A stretch of 23,290 nt of DNA, taken from NCBI GenBank assembly GCA_032718475.1, contig JAUCBJ010001845.1, positions 1 to 23,290 on the forward strand. The letters run 5' to 3'. Under the pieces are notes generated by a model, which saw only the letters and a program-made list of their open reading frames with translations, did no database searches and was not told the origin of the DNA. The stretch comes from Nemertoderma westbladi. Taxonomy: Eukaryota > Xenacoelomorpha > Nemertodermatida > Nemertodermatidae. Numbering within the stretch: position 1 is the stretch's first letter; every line of letters starts with the position of its first letter. Shown in pieces: positions 8,060 to 15,420 of this stretch. A program made the position numbers and the translations under genes.

Positions 8060-9227
8060 GAGGACGAGTCGACGCACGACGGCGGACGACGTACCGATGT
8101 CGCCGGCCAGCCACAGGCCGAAGGCAATGGACGGCCCACTGCAACGGCGACGGTGGGGCCGCCAGTACGACGCCGAACCAGGAGGGGAGGAGGAGAGGTC
8201 GGCGACGAGGACGTCGGAACCAGTGACCGGCTCCGACGCGCGAGAGAATAAAGAGAGGGCTGAGAGGGTCGCGAGAAACTTTAGAGAGTGTGAGGAGATA
8301 GAAATAAGGGAAGGAAAGGAGCGAGAGGCGAGCGAGGCGAAAGAGGCGAGCGAACGTAAAGAGCGAGGGGCGAGAGAGGAGAGTGAGCGTAAAGAGTGTG
8401 AGGCGGAGCGAGGCCGCGCGGCCGCGAGGCGGCTTGAGAGGATTGCGAGGGAGGCGGAGTTGGCCGAGCAGAGTTTGCAAGAGGATAGAGAGAGGGAGAG
8501 AACGGGAAAGCGTGTGTGGGATGATATGCATGCCCGGTTGAGGGGGCTTATGCAGTATCAGGTCAAACAGAAGCGCCGATTGGAACTGGCGCGGTTGGGG
8601 CTGTCAGAGAGTGAGGCTGGCTCGGGTAGTGTTTACGAGGAGCCAGAAGTTATGGAAATGTTTGTTAATACCCCACTTACAGGGACCGGACGACAGACCC
8701 AAGACTGGTGTAACCATACGGGTGGGGGGGGGGGGGGGGGTAATAATAATACGTTAGAAAACGTTAATATTAATAGTACCGTAGTGGATAACCCTAATCA
8801 AACTTTCATTGCAGGAAATAATATTTTGCCCGATAATAGTAATTTAAATCTGAACGATCCTAATTTAAATGTAGAAAATAATTCAAATAATCTAGATTCG
8901 AATTTACAAAATAATTCAAATAATTTAAATACGCAAGATAATCTAAACAATAATTATAATTCAAACGAACAAAATAATCCCGATTCTAATTCAAATATAC
9001 AAAGTAATCTAAATAATTTAAATTCAGCACAAAATAATTCTAATAATTTAAATAATTCAGAAAATAATATTAATAATGGTGCTATTAATGTAAACGCGGC
9101 AAATGTAGGTGGCCCAGCAAACGAGAGCCTGGTAGGCCACGTAAACGGAGAAGCGGGGGTGAGAAACCCCGACGGGGGCCTGATAGGCCATGTAGTTAGT
9201 GCGCAGGGAGTGGCGGGGTTGAGTTAA
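7959..9227 (+). CDS. Gag: coiled coil plus Asn-rich domain (Element B)
   Basis: This 422-codon open frame has a GTG as its listed start. The true N-terminus probably lies in the preceding ATG segment. Residues about 95-185 form a long Glu/Arg/Lys/Ala-rich coiled coil, homologous in type to Element A positions 420-570. A 17-base poly(G) run at 8724-8740 is read as Gly. Residues about 262-382 (8741-9105) are dominated by Asn with Leu, Ser and Gln, encoded mostly by AAT. A repeated segment with GEAGV and NPDGGLIGHV ends the frame at TAA 9225-9227. The repeat continues in frame past that stop (PDGSLPGN...GEAGV), so the stop looks like a mutation within a longer Gag. Gag proteins assemble the particle that packages element RNA. 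Confidence 0.65.
   Translation: MRPRRNGIDPQRWTRQKETIRQQPKRRAAVYQNERTSRRTTADDVPMSPASHRPKAMDGPLQRRRWGRQYDAEPGGEEERSATRTSEPVTGSDARENKERAERVARNFRECEEIEIREGKEREASEAKEASERKERGAREESERKECEAERGRAAARRLERIAREAELAEQSLQEDRERERTGKRVWDDMHARLRGLMQYQVKQKRRLELARLGLSESEAGSGSVYEEPEVMEMFVNTPLTGTGRQTQDWCNHTGGGGGGGNNNTLENVNINSTVVDNPNQTFIAGNNILPDNSNLNLNDPNLNVENNSNNLDSNLQNNSNNLNTQDNLNNNYNSNEQNNPDSNSNIQSNLNNLNSAQNNSNNLNNSENNINNGAINVNAANVGGPANESLVGHVNGEAGVRNPDGGLIGHVVSAQGVAGLS
8724..8740 (+). repeat. Poly(G) run, 17 bases, in gag
   Basis: A pure G run read as polyglycine, at the exact boundary between the gag coil region and the Asn-rich tract. Confidence 0.9.
8741..9105 (+). other. Asn-rich low-complexity coding tract in Gag
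   Basis: The tract encodes about 120 residues, roughly half of them Asn, in irregular NN-x repeats with Leu and Ser. Base composition changes sharply from purine/GC-rich coil DNA to AAT-rich DNA at the poly(G) boundary and back near 9105. Such tracts are intrinsically disordered and prion-like in composition. No function is shown. Confidence 0.85.
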
Positions 9228-9432
9228 CCCGACGGGAGCCTGCCAGGCAACACAGTGATAGAGGGAGAGGCGGGGGTGGATAGACCCAGCCACAGTAGAG
9301 CTAGTGCGTCGACTCGAGGGGGGTGTAGAGGCGAAGTGAGAGATAGTGAAGTGATAGATGGCGAGTGGGGGGGGGGGGGGGCTATAGGAGCCCCATAACG
9401 AGAGATTAGCGGCGAGAGGGGGGGGGGGGGGG
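9228..9432 (+). pseudogene. Gag continuation with two poly(G) runs (Element B)
   Basis: The frame of the 7959-9227 ORF stays open after its TAA through a second copy of the PDG...GEAGV repeat. It runs into a 15-base poly(G) run (9367-9381) and stops just after it in all three frames. A second run of 16 G (9418-9433) follows. The next long open frame starts at this second run in a different frame. The region is best read as Gag interrupted by homopolymer length changes. Confidence 0.45.
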
Positions 9433-9753
9433 GCAGAGAGAGTCCCACAGGCGTCGGCGGATAATGCGCGGGGCAAATTAGGTGAACCGCAGCACCCGGC
9501 GATGGAGAATAGTAGGGGGATTACGAATATCCCCAGGGGCATGCGACTGGGTAGAGAGAGAGAGGTTGGCGTCGCGAGAGGGCGAGCGACGAAACGTCGA
9601 GCCCAGTCAGAAGAGGGAAGAAGAACAGTGGAGTTTAACCGGGAGGTCGATGAGAGATCTCACGAGCGGGGATGCTGCACTGCAGAGAGAAGAAGGGAAG
9701 AGAGTAGAAGAAGTGTCGTCACGAACGACAGGAGAGCGAGGACGGATAGTTAG
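9433..9753 (+). pseudogene. Gag basic/charged segment (Element B)
   Basis: This frame opens directly from the 16-base poly(G) run and encodes an Arg/Glu-rich, hydrophilic segment (AERVPQASADNARG... TKRRAQSEEGRR...), ending at TAG 9751-9753. After the stop it continues with EVYYTPREGYRAYRYED and other charged residues to about 9927. It has no recognised domain. Its composition and position argue that it is the middle of Gag, a disordered, probably RNA-binding part. The overlapping frame from 9482 is also open but less like the rest of Gag. Confidence 0.4.
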
Positions 9754-9890
9754 CCGTCGGTAGTAGAGACGGAGTCGAAGAGTCGGTGGGGTCGAACTCC
9801 GGGAGATTGCCGTCGTCCTGGAGAAGCGCGACCTGACGAGGTGTACTATACACCGAGAGAGGGGTACAGGGCGTACCGGTATGAGGATGA

Positions 9891-10288
9891 AAACAGGAGA
9901 GGGGATCGAAGAGAAACTTCCCGACGGGATATATAGATGACAATCGAGGATACGGTAGCCGCGGGGAGAACTTCTTGGATTATTCGAGAAGGTTAAACTT
10001 CGATCCCGAGGGACACATACAGACTGCAGGACATACTGTAGGCCTTACTGCACATACTATAGGCCATGCTGGGAGAGATAATGTAGGCGATAGGGCAGCG
10101 CGGGCGACGGGATTAAACCCGGAAGTCGCGGAGTACATACCGGTAGGTAGGCTTATAGCAGTACCAGCACAACAGTATGACTATAGCATGCAAGGACATA
10201 ACATATATCCAGGGGAGGGGAGAGTTATTGCGGATAGGTGTATGGGCCCCAATATATTAACATCAACCCCAGTACCAAACATACCGGT
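9891..10288 (+). pseudogene. Gag Gly/Tyr-rich middle segment (Element B)
   Basis: The open frame encodes YIDDNRGYGSRGENFLDYSRR, then a short repeat HTVGLTAHTIGHAG, then IPVGRLIAVPAQQYDYSMQG. It runs up to an 18-base poly(G) run (10289-10306). After the run, this frame closes at 10358 while the frame +2 stays open into the DUF1759-type domain. The frame change therefore lies at, or close to, the homopolymer. The segment has no recognised family. It has no ATG start and is part of Gag. Confidence 0.5.
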
Positions 10289-10306
10289 GGGGGGGGGGGG
10301 GGGGGG
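10289..10306 (+). repeat. Poly(G) run, 18 bases, at a gag frame change
   Basis: A pure G run. The protein-like frame is frame 0 before it and frame 2 after it. Confidence 0.9.
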
Positions 10307-10936
10307 CAAGGTGACATTCCCCCATCACAATATCAACAATATACTCAAACAGGAATAAGAACATCGAACCCCCTGGATGAGAACAGATCATGCGACACCG
10401 AAATATGGAGGGGGCCATTACCCCCAATGATATATCCGACGCAGAGGAGGGCAACAGATAGGCCGGGCGGACCGCACCCAACAGGAGAATCTGTACAGCA
10501 TCCATCGAACCCATTAGAGGCACAGGCGATGGGAATGGCTACATTAATCGATGCATTAAAGACCAGGATCGAGTTACCACCCGTAGAACCATTTAAATTC
10601 GATGGAAGTAGGCCGGAAGAATACCTGCAATTTCGGAGTATGTACAGCAATGAAATATTGACGAAGAACCTGACGCAGGCGGAGTGCCTAAAATATCTAC
10701 AGGTGTATACAGGAGGCCTAGCATACGACATCGTGAGGCAGTACCAGGGCATCAAGGTGGCCGAAGAGATAGGATTGATGACGATGCCAAGTAGAATGGC
10801 GGTAACAACCATCTCCAGTAAGTTACCCTATAGGGAGTTAGTTAGTAAGATGGTACGTAGTACCGTTAGTAGAAGAGTTAGTAAGAGAGTACGTGTAGTA
10901 CCATTAGTAGAAGAGTTAGTAAGAGGGTACATGTAG
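10307..10936 (+). pseudogene. Gag DUF1759-type domain (first half) fused to a protease scrap (Element B)
   Basis: After a Pro/Gln-rich start (IPPSQYQQYTQ), the frame enters PPVEPFKFDGSRPEEYLQF and continues to QAECLKYLQVYTGGLAYDIV, the first half of the BEL/Pao DUF1759 Gag domain ('P...FdG....W..F' then 'K..yL...l.G.A'). At about 10757 it jumps to VAEEIGLMTMPSRMAV, the segment that follows the active site in the protease. The second half of DUF1759, the knuckles and the protease active site are therefore deleted. Element A keeps exactly the part lost here. From 10841 the frame runs into a tandem repeat and ends at 10936. Confidence 0.7.
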
Positions 10937-10975
10937 TACCGTTAGTAGAGGAGTTAGTAAGAGGGTACGTGTAGT
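10841..10975 (+). repeat. 38-bp tandem array, about 3.5 copies (Element B)
   Basis: Units start at 10841, 10877, 10915 and 10953 with GTTAGTAAGA, and the first is 36 bp. Each of the first three has a dyad GGTAC/GTACC or a variant of it. It directly follows the deletion junction in gag-pol. Decayed GTTAGTAG repeats continue to about 11060. Confidence 0.85.
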
Positions 10976-11208
10976 AAGAGTTAGTGGTAGAAGGGTATGT
11001 AGTATATAGTAAGAGTTAGTAGAAATTAGTTAGAAAGTTAGTAGAGTTAGTAGTGCTGTAGTTAGTAGTAATTAAATATTAAAATTAGAAATTAGACAAA
11101 TTATGGTAACAGTAGGTAAGATATTCCAGAATACAATTAAAGTAACTGACAAAAATTACAGAATTTAGTAAATTTAGCACTTTTAGGAAATAAAGGTAGG
11201 AAAATTAG
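10976..11208. other. Non-coding AT-rich spacer in Element B
   Basis: It holds degenerate GTTAGTA repeats followed by AT-rich sequence with stops in all frames. It separates the gag remnant from the exonuclease-like ORF, whose frame becomes open at 11209. No promoter motif is recognised. Confidence 0.6.
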
Positions 11209-11337
11209 GCAATAACCCAACATTCAGAGAGAGATAGGCCATTATCGAACCGTACAGACCATCCTAACTACATCACTCACTTATATTGTGCCTTGGCAAG
11301 GCCCCACCTTATAGGTGAGCGATCGGGAGAGTTCGAA

Positions 11338-12300
11338 ATGGCGGAGAAACTTGTCAGAAAGAGAAAGGCGGAGTTGGGAGGAAAGGAGATACTGGTGGAT
11401 TTCACCGAAAAGCATCTGGAAGAGAAGACGAGGGGATACTACGAGCGGTTAGAGAGGGGTCACAAAGCGCGAGCGCTGCAGGACCATTTCAGGGAGGTGC
11501 ACGAACAGCGGCTGGTCGGAACCTATGGGACACCGTCGCTAGACAACGCGATCTTCGAGCACTTCCACTACGTGGTAAAGGGAGACGAGGCGAAGTTCGG
11601 GATACCGAAGTATCCAAAGGAACCACCGAGAAAGGACTGGAAGAGGTTCGTAGAGTCCGTCAGCAGGGGAGGATACCTGGTCCTAGACAATGAGGGGACC
11701 GTGGAAGACGAGGAAGGTTCGAGAAGAGGGTCGGCGGGGTTGGCCAGAGCCATATTCCTACATTTGGCCCAGCCAAATGGGGATATATTCCTGTTTGATC
11801 TGGGAACGTATGGGAAGAAGAACGGGCCGAAGTTAAACCGGTTGCCAAAGGCGGTGCAGAGCCTAGTAAGAGAGAAGTCGACGATAAAGGTGGGATCGGC
11901 GATCTGCGACAACGCAGAGAGGATCAACGGTCCAGAGACCCCCAACCTCCTGGACATGCAAATGGTCTACATGGCTATGACAGCGCCAGGCGGGTTGGGA
12001 CTAGTAGAGAATGCGGGCCATTGTGGAGTGGTGGCGATGGGCCTGTTAATGGGGCTCATATGCCACAAGCCAATGGACTGGAGTAAATTCAGAGAGGAGT
12101 ACGGAGCGGAGTTGGCGAACTCGCTGAAGTGGGGAGCGAGACCGGGGAAGCAAGAGGTGTATCAATTGCGGAGAGGAGCGATAAAGGTATATCAGAGGCG
12201 ATATATCCTGCAGGAGGACTGGATAATGATAGGTTTGCTAAACCTATTCATGACCGTGGTTATCGAGAGAGAACCAACGGCATTTCTGCTATCGGGATGA
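11338..12300 (+). CDS. DEDD (RNase D/EXD-like) 3'-5' exonuclease-like ORF in Element B
   Basis: The frame is open from 11209. ATG 11338 is the first Met and gives 320 aa. Residues 1-110 are charged and helical. From 112 on it follows the RNase D/WRN/EXD pattern. Exo I-like YLVLDNEGT carries D117 and E119. A beta-strand IFLHLAQPNGDIFLFDL follows. Exo II-like STIKVGSAICDNAERI carries D191, then LLDMQMVYMA resembles the 'fDTqlAa' strand. KWGARPGKQEVYQLRRGAIKVY (265-285, written here in two parts: KWGARPGKQEV and YQLRRGAIKVY) resembles 'W..RPL...QL.YAA.DVY'. In that third motif the Tyr and Asp positions appear as Arg and Lys, so the enzyme may be inactive. The family would trim RNA or DNA 3' ends. 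No BEL/Pao element is known to me to need such an ORF. Its stop overlaps an ATG (12297-12299). The family call is by eye only. Confidence 0.6.
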   Translation: MAEKLVRKRKAELGGKEILVDFTEKHLEEKTRGYYERLERGHKARALQDHFREVHEQRLVGTYGTPSLDNAIFEHFHYVVKGDEAKFGIPKYPKEPPRKDWKRFVESVSRGGYLVLDNEGTVEDEEGSRRGSAGLARAIFLHLAQPNGDIFLFDLGTYGKKNGPKLNRLPKAVQSLVREKSTIKVGSAICDNAERINGPETPNLLDMQMVYMAMTAPGGLGLVENAGHCGVVAMGLLMGLICHKPMDWSKFREEYGAELANSLKWGARPGKQEVYQLRRGAIKVYQRRYILQEDWIMIGLLNLFMTVVIEREPTAFLLSG

Positions 12301-12380
12301 CCCCTGAACTACAGAAGAGCCTTCAAAGTGACTTTCGAGGGTCTGGTAGACCACCCGGGGCTGAAGCTGCCGATATCTAG
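12297..12380 (+). CDS. Short overlapping frame after the exonuclease-like ORF
   Basis: ATG 12297 overlaps the exonuclease-like stop as ATGA and opens 27 codons (MTPELQKSLQSDF...) ending at TAG 12378-12380. The next frame, with the second coiled coil, is open from 12365. This could be a small linker in a once-continuous protein or a chance frame. There is no recognised domain. Confidence 0.3.
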   Translation: MTPELQKSLQSDFRGSGRPPGAEAADI

Positions 12381-13396
12381 TAGACAGGGAGGTGGATACG
12401 CCATATCAGAGGTGGGAGCAGCTAGAGGCGGATAGACGAGAGGCGAAGCGATTGGAAGAAATTGCTAGACGAGAAAGGAGGGAGGCAGAAGAAAGGGAGG
12501 CGGAAGCTAGAGGAGAGGGCTACGGGTTCAAGGAACAGGCGGCCTTAGACGACCTACACTGGACATCAGGGAGTTCGGGTGAGTCTCTAGGGCGAGAATT
12601 GGGGTAGACGGTAGGATCACCGAAACAGTCAACATTGGGATTGCAGACGACGCCCATACCAGCGGGCGCCGAGGGCGATTTCGCGCACAGGAGGCCAGGG
12701 GGACTGGAAGGATGGAGAGTAACGGGCGAGAGCCAAGGTGGGAAGGGACACAGTGGATCCACCGGGATACCGGGATTGGAGCCACTCCCAGAGGAGGACG
12801 AGGATGACGACGAGTTCAGAGAGATGCCGCCCATCGGGAGAATCGGCCACTCAGACACGGACTGGGTTGGCGGGAGGGTGGTGACGGCCAGCGGGGCGAG
12901 GGCCTTCTGGGATAGACCCGGCAAGCGGGCCTGGGTGCATGAGGAGCCGGCGATGGATTTCGCGGGGAGCACCATCAGATTGGGCGAGCAACCGGGAACG
13001 GCACCACGGGTAGTATTCGGAGAGACGATGCCCGGACGGGGCGAGGAGATAGACGTGGACAGGGACACTAATGTCCAGAAGTTCGCTTACCAGCGACTCC
13101 ATAGACCGAGGAGATCGCTTGGGACGAAAGACGACGTGGGGCGGGAGGCATTGGTACTCGGCTGCGATTACTGCGGGAGGCAAACTCACCAGGAAAGGAG
13201 CTGCTTGTACCGATTCCAGAAAGGGACTAGCTGTCTCTACTGCCGCGAGTCGAGTCATAGGATGGGGGCGTGTCCACGGTTGCACAACCGGTGTTCTAAG
13301 GGCAACTTCCGGGGCACTACGGACGCCAGTGCGACTGGATGGACAACGAGGAGAAGTTTAGGATCTTCGAGGAGTGGGCCGATGTCGGCGCCATGA
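12365..13396 (+). pseudogene. Second gag-like frame: coiled coil, acidic linker, CCHC knuckles (Element B)
   Basis: One frame runs through the region with a single TAG at 12605-12607. The first part (about 12405-12530) is a Glu/Arg/Ala-rich coiled coil similar in style to the gag coils upstream. An acidic patch, PEEDEDDDEF, lies near 12790-12820. Two perfect C-x2-C-x4-H-x4-C knuckles follow at 13163-13204 (CDYCGRQTHQERSC) and 13232-13273 (CLYCRESSHRMGAC). A third knuckle-like stretch (13292-13332) is 41 rather than 42 bases long and ends in the next frame, so a one-base loss shifts the frame there. No ATG precedes the coil in this frame. CCHC knuckles bind RNA. This is probably a nucleocapsid-type protein linked to the exonuclease-like ORF. 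Confidence 0.65.
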
Positions 13397-13647
13397 CCCG
13401 GCAGCGGATGAAGGCCCAGGAATTCCGGAGGGGCTTCTTTAATATCAACCAGGAGGCCCACCTGGAAATCATCAAACAGAGACTTCCGTTTACATATCAG
13501 GAGGTGTCAACGGGCGTCGTATGCCGGAGTGATAAATACGCAGAGGTATTTGGACAGGTGGACGCCACAGAACCGGGGAGAGTTCAGAGATTTCTTGGCA
13601 GAGCATGTGCCGCGGGCTATGAAAGTGATCCTATGGGATGCCACTAG
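13333..13647 (+). pseudogene. Continuation of the second gag-like protein, part 1
   Basis: An ATG at 13339 opens a frame reading MDNEEKFRIFEEWADVGAM and onward to LPFTYQEVSTGVVCRSDKY, a compact alpha-helical-looking segment. It begins at the point where the knuckle frame shifts, so it is probably the same protein continued. From about 13530 the frame to the right (13529-13879) looks more protein-like, so another frame change lies near there. No family is recognised. Confidence 0.45.
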
Positions 13648-13879
13648 TGGGAAACAACAGGGCCATTCGGAGGAGCCACCCGTGAAGCGATACCGGGAGC
13701 TAATAACACCAGCGCCCAGGGAGTCGACGACGGGAATCAGTAGAGAGGTGACAGCAAGGATCAGGAACCTAAAAGGGGATAAGAGCAAGGGAGCGGCAAC
13801 GACTAGGAAACGACCGAGGGAGGAGGACGACGGAGGGAAGGAGTTGATATGGTTCCCAAAGTCAGGTGGAGCAAACTAG
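13529..13879 (+). pseudogene. Continuation of the second gag-like protein, part 2 (basic tail)
   Basis: The open frame has a GTG at its start (13529) and no ATG. It reads VINTQRYLDRWTPQNRGEF, then FLAEHVPRAMKVILWDATSG, and ends with a Lys/Arg-rich tail containing TTRKRPREEDDG, which looks like a nuclear-localisation-type basic cluster. It ends at TAG 13877-13879. It probably forms the C-terminus of the knuckle protein, separated by a frameshift near 13530. No enzyme motif is present. Confidence 0.45.
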
Positions 13880-14573
13880 AACTTAGATGTGGAGATGCCT
13901 GGAAGGCACCACATGTGAAGTAATACGAACTCCTAAGTGCAAATTTAATTAAAAGTACAATTAGTATGTACATATGTAATAATCATTAGTATAGTCACAT
14001 AGCAAATATAATCAAAGTAAGTACTATAGTCATATAACCTTTTCCAATTAGCTACTGGGACTGGGGACCAATTGACTATGACAGGATGAGGCATTAGACG
14101 ACTTCATACTTCTTGAGTGCGACGGCACAGGAGGGGAGGGTGAGGCTCGGCAGGAGTGAATGGGTTAATAGTAGACGAGAATAGAACGCGAGGAGAGAAG
14201 GCAAGTGCAATTCAAGTGTGGGGGGGGGGGGGGGTAAGAGGTAGAGTGAGGGACAAGGAGGTCCGAGAGTTAGAGTGGAAGTAGAAGAGAAGTAGAGGAG
14301 AATCAGGATGAGAGTGGAGAAGTTAGAGTCAGTCAGAGCGGAGTTAGAGTGGAAAGAGTAGTGGGGAGGTAAAATTGTGTGAGAGAAATCCACAATTGTC
14401 TTGACACGAGACGCCAGATGTCTTGGTGCGACATAGGTGAAGTTGCACCAAGAGAGGGTTGCAATATCATACCCATAGGGAGCGGCCTGGAAAGCCAGCT
14501 CCAAGAAAGAGAATTCCACCCCACACCCGATAGTAGATCAGGTTCCAGTGGAATTGAAGCGCACTCGTTGGTG
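13880..14573. other. Non-coding 3' region of Element B
   Basis: AT-rich sequence (13880-14060) is followed by purine-rich repeats with AGAGTTAGAGTGGAA-like units (14250-14365) and a 15-base poly(G) run (14220-14234). Positions about 14480-14573 align with 16255-16342 upstream of the Element A LTR, so this is a conserved 3' untranslated region. No gene is seen. Confidence 0.6.
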
Positions 14574-14602
14574 ATGCTATCTTCTCACCGGGAAGATAGC
14601 AT
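14574..14602. promoter_or_regulatory. Conserved stem-loop before the polypurine tract (Element B)
   Basis: ATGCTATCTTC (14574-14584), a 7-base loop and its exact reverse complement (14592-14602) form a perfect 11-bp stem. The same stem, 12 bp, is at 16343-16373 in Element A, with one loop base different. Confidence 0.8.
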
Positions 14603-14611
14603 GGGGGGGAG
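14603..14611 (+). promoter_or_regulatory. Polypurine tract (Element B)
   Basis: GGGGGGGAG abuts the TG of the 3' LTR, the usual place of the plus-strand primer. Element A has a purine run in the matching place (16374-16382). Confidence 0.75.
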
Positions 14612-15209
14612 TGTGAGCGGATTCAATTCCGCCCACCACCCCATAAAGTTGGGAAGTGGCGTTTTAAGCAATATTGGGGAGTACGAGGTTGATTACAATC
14701 AACCTCGTATCACCCCCAATAAACAGGGACAACAAACCCCCAAAGAGCCACACACAATAGAGGTTATAGGTCAAACCTCTTGGAGAGGGAAAGTAACAGC
14801 AGTGGGGGGGGGGGAAACACTCCCACAGAGGTGGGAGCCGAGAATTAGGTTATTGGCCAATGGGGGGCAAGGAAAGTGCATCTGCTAGATACAGAGGCCA
14901 CAAGTAGAGTAGGTAATCAATATATTACCGGTCAGTGTTTATGTCCTATTCAGTTATCTCAGTCACTTAGGGCAGTACGATGACACTTTAATACCGTCAC
15001 CGCGGTCACCGATTACATATCAATATATTACCGGTCAGTTAGATAATAACCAACGCACTACTATCATAAACTGTGCTATCATACCTTGTATCGCATACTA
15101 TATTACATATATTTGGAGTTTATCAATAATATCGGAAGAACGACAAACTCTTTCTCCCATTCGCACGGTAAATAAATCAAACCGGTCGGGATCCTTTGAT
15201 CCCGTCACA
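14612..15209 (+). repeat. Element B 3' LTR
   Basis: This 598-bp LTR has the same TG and CA ends as 7192-7809. It differs by roughly 16-18 substitutions by eye, a shorter poly(G) run (14804-14814) and a deletion of about 13 bp near 15168. Its terminal hairpin CGGGATC-CTTT-GATCCCG is perfect. AATAAA is at 15171-15176. The low divergence points to a much younger insertion than Element A. Confidence 0.92.
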
Positions 15210-15214
15210 GTAAC
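15210..15214. repeat. 5-bp target-site duplication, right copy (Element B)
   Basis: GTAAC, identical to 7187-7191. Element A resumes immediately after it. Confidence 0.85.
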
Positions 15215-15420
15215 TGAAGAAAGGTGATTTAATAATCATGGCAGATGATATGTTCATCAACAACCAATGGAGGTTAGCCAGGGTAGTTGAGTGTTACCCT
15301 GGGGAGGACGGGATGATTAGATCCGTGGAGTTCCGGATTGGAGGAAAGATTGGGGCAAAGGATAGGAAGACCTACATGGGGGCGGTAGGGAAGTGTTGCC
15401 TATTGGAGGGAACACCCTAA
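15215..15420 (+). pseudogene. DUF5641-type C-terminal end of Element A pol
   Basis: The frame reads LKKGDLIIMADD, then WRLARVVECYPGEDGMIRSVEF. This matches the 'L..GDlVli.dd....W.lgrV.e.ypG.DG.vR.v.v' pattern of the DUF5641 region at the end of BEL/Pao integrases, an SH3-like DNA-binding fold. The part preceding it (WKRWIQEYLPMLHTRNKW) is at 7124-7172, on the other side of Element B. An in-frame TAA lies at the junction. The frame ends at TAA 15418-15420. Confidence 0.8.

Larger units (their letters stand above)
7192..15209 (+). mobile_element. Element B: complete, pol-less BEL/Pao-related LTR retrotransposon
   Basis: The two LTRs are nearly identical (7192-7809 and 14612-15209). Both begin TGTGAGCGG and end CCGTCACA, and a 5-bp GTAAC duplication flanks the whole 8,018-bp unit. 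The interior encodes a gag related to Element A, a residual protease piece, an exonuclease-like ORF and a second gag-like frame. No RT, RNase H or integrase motif is found in any frame, so it must be mobilised in trans. Removing it would rejoin Element A at the integrase C-terminus, which confirms the boundaries. Confidence 0.92.

Noticed and set aside
7710-8531. A 273-codon open frame on the minus strand opposite gag.
   Set aside because: It is the antisense of the purine-rich coiled-coil gag region, Leu/Arg/Ser/Pro-rich with no domain. It is a shadow frame.
12520-13285. Minus-strand frames of 144-182 codons opposite the knuckle protein.
   Set aside because: Pro/Ser/Leu-rich antisense of GC-rich coding DNA, with no recognisable motif. 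The plus-strand frame has exact CCHC knuckles.
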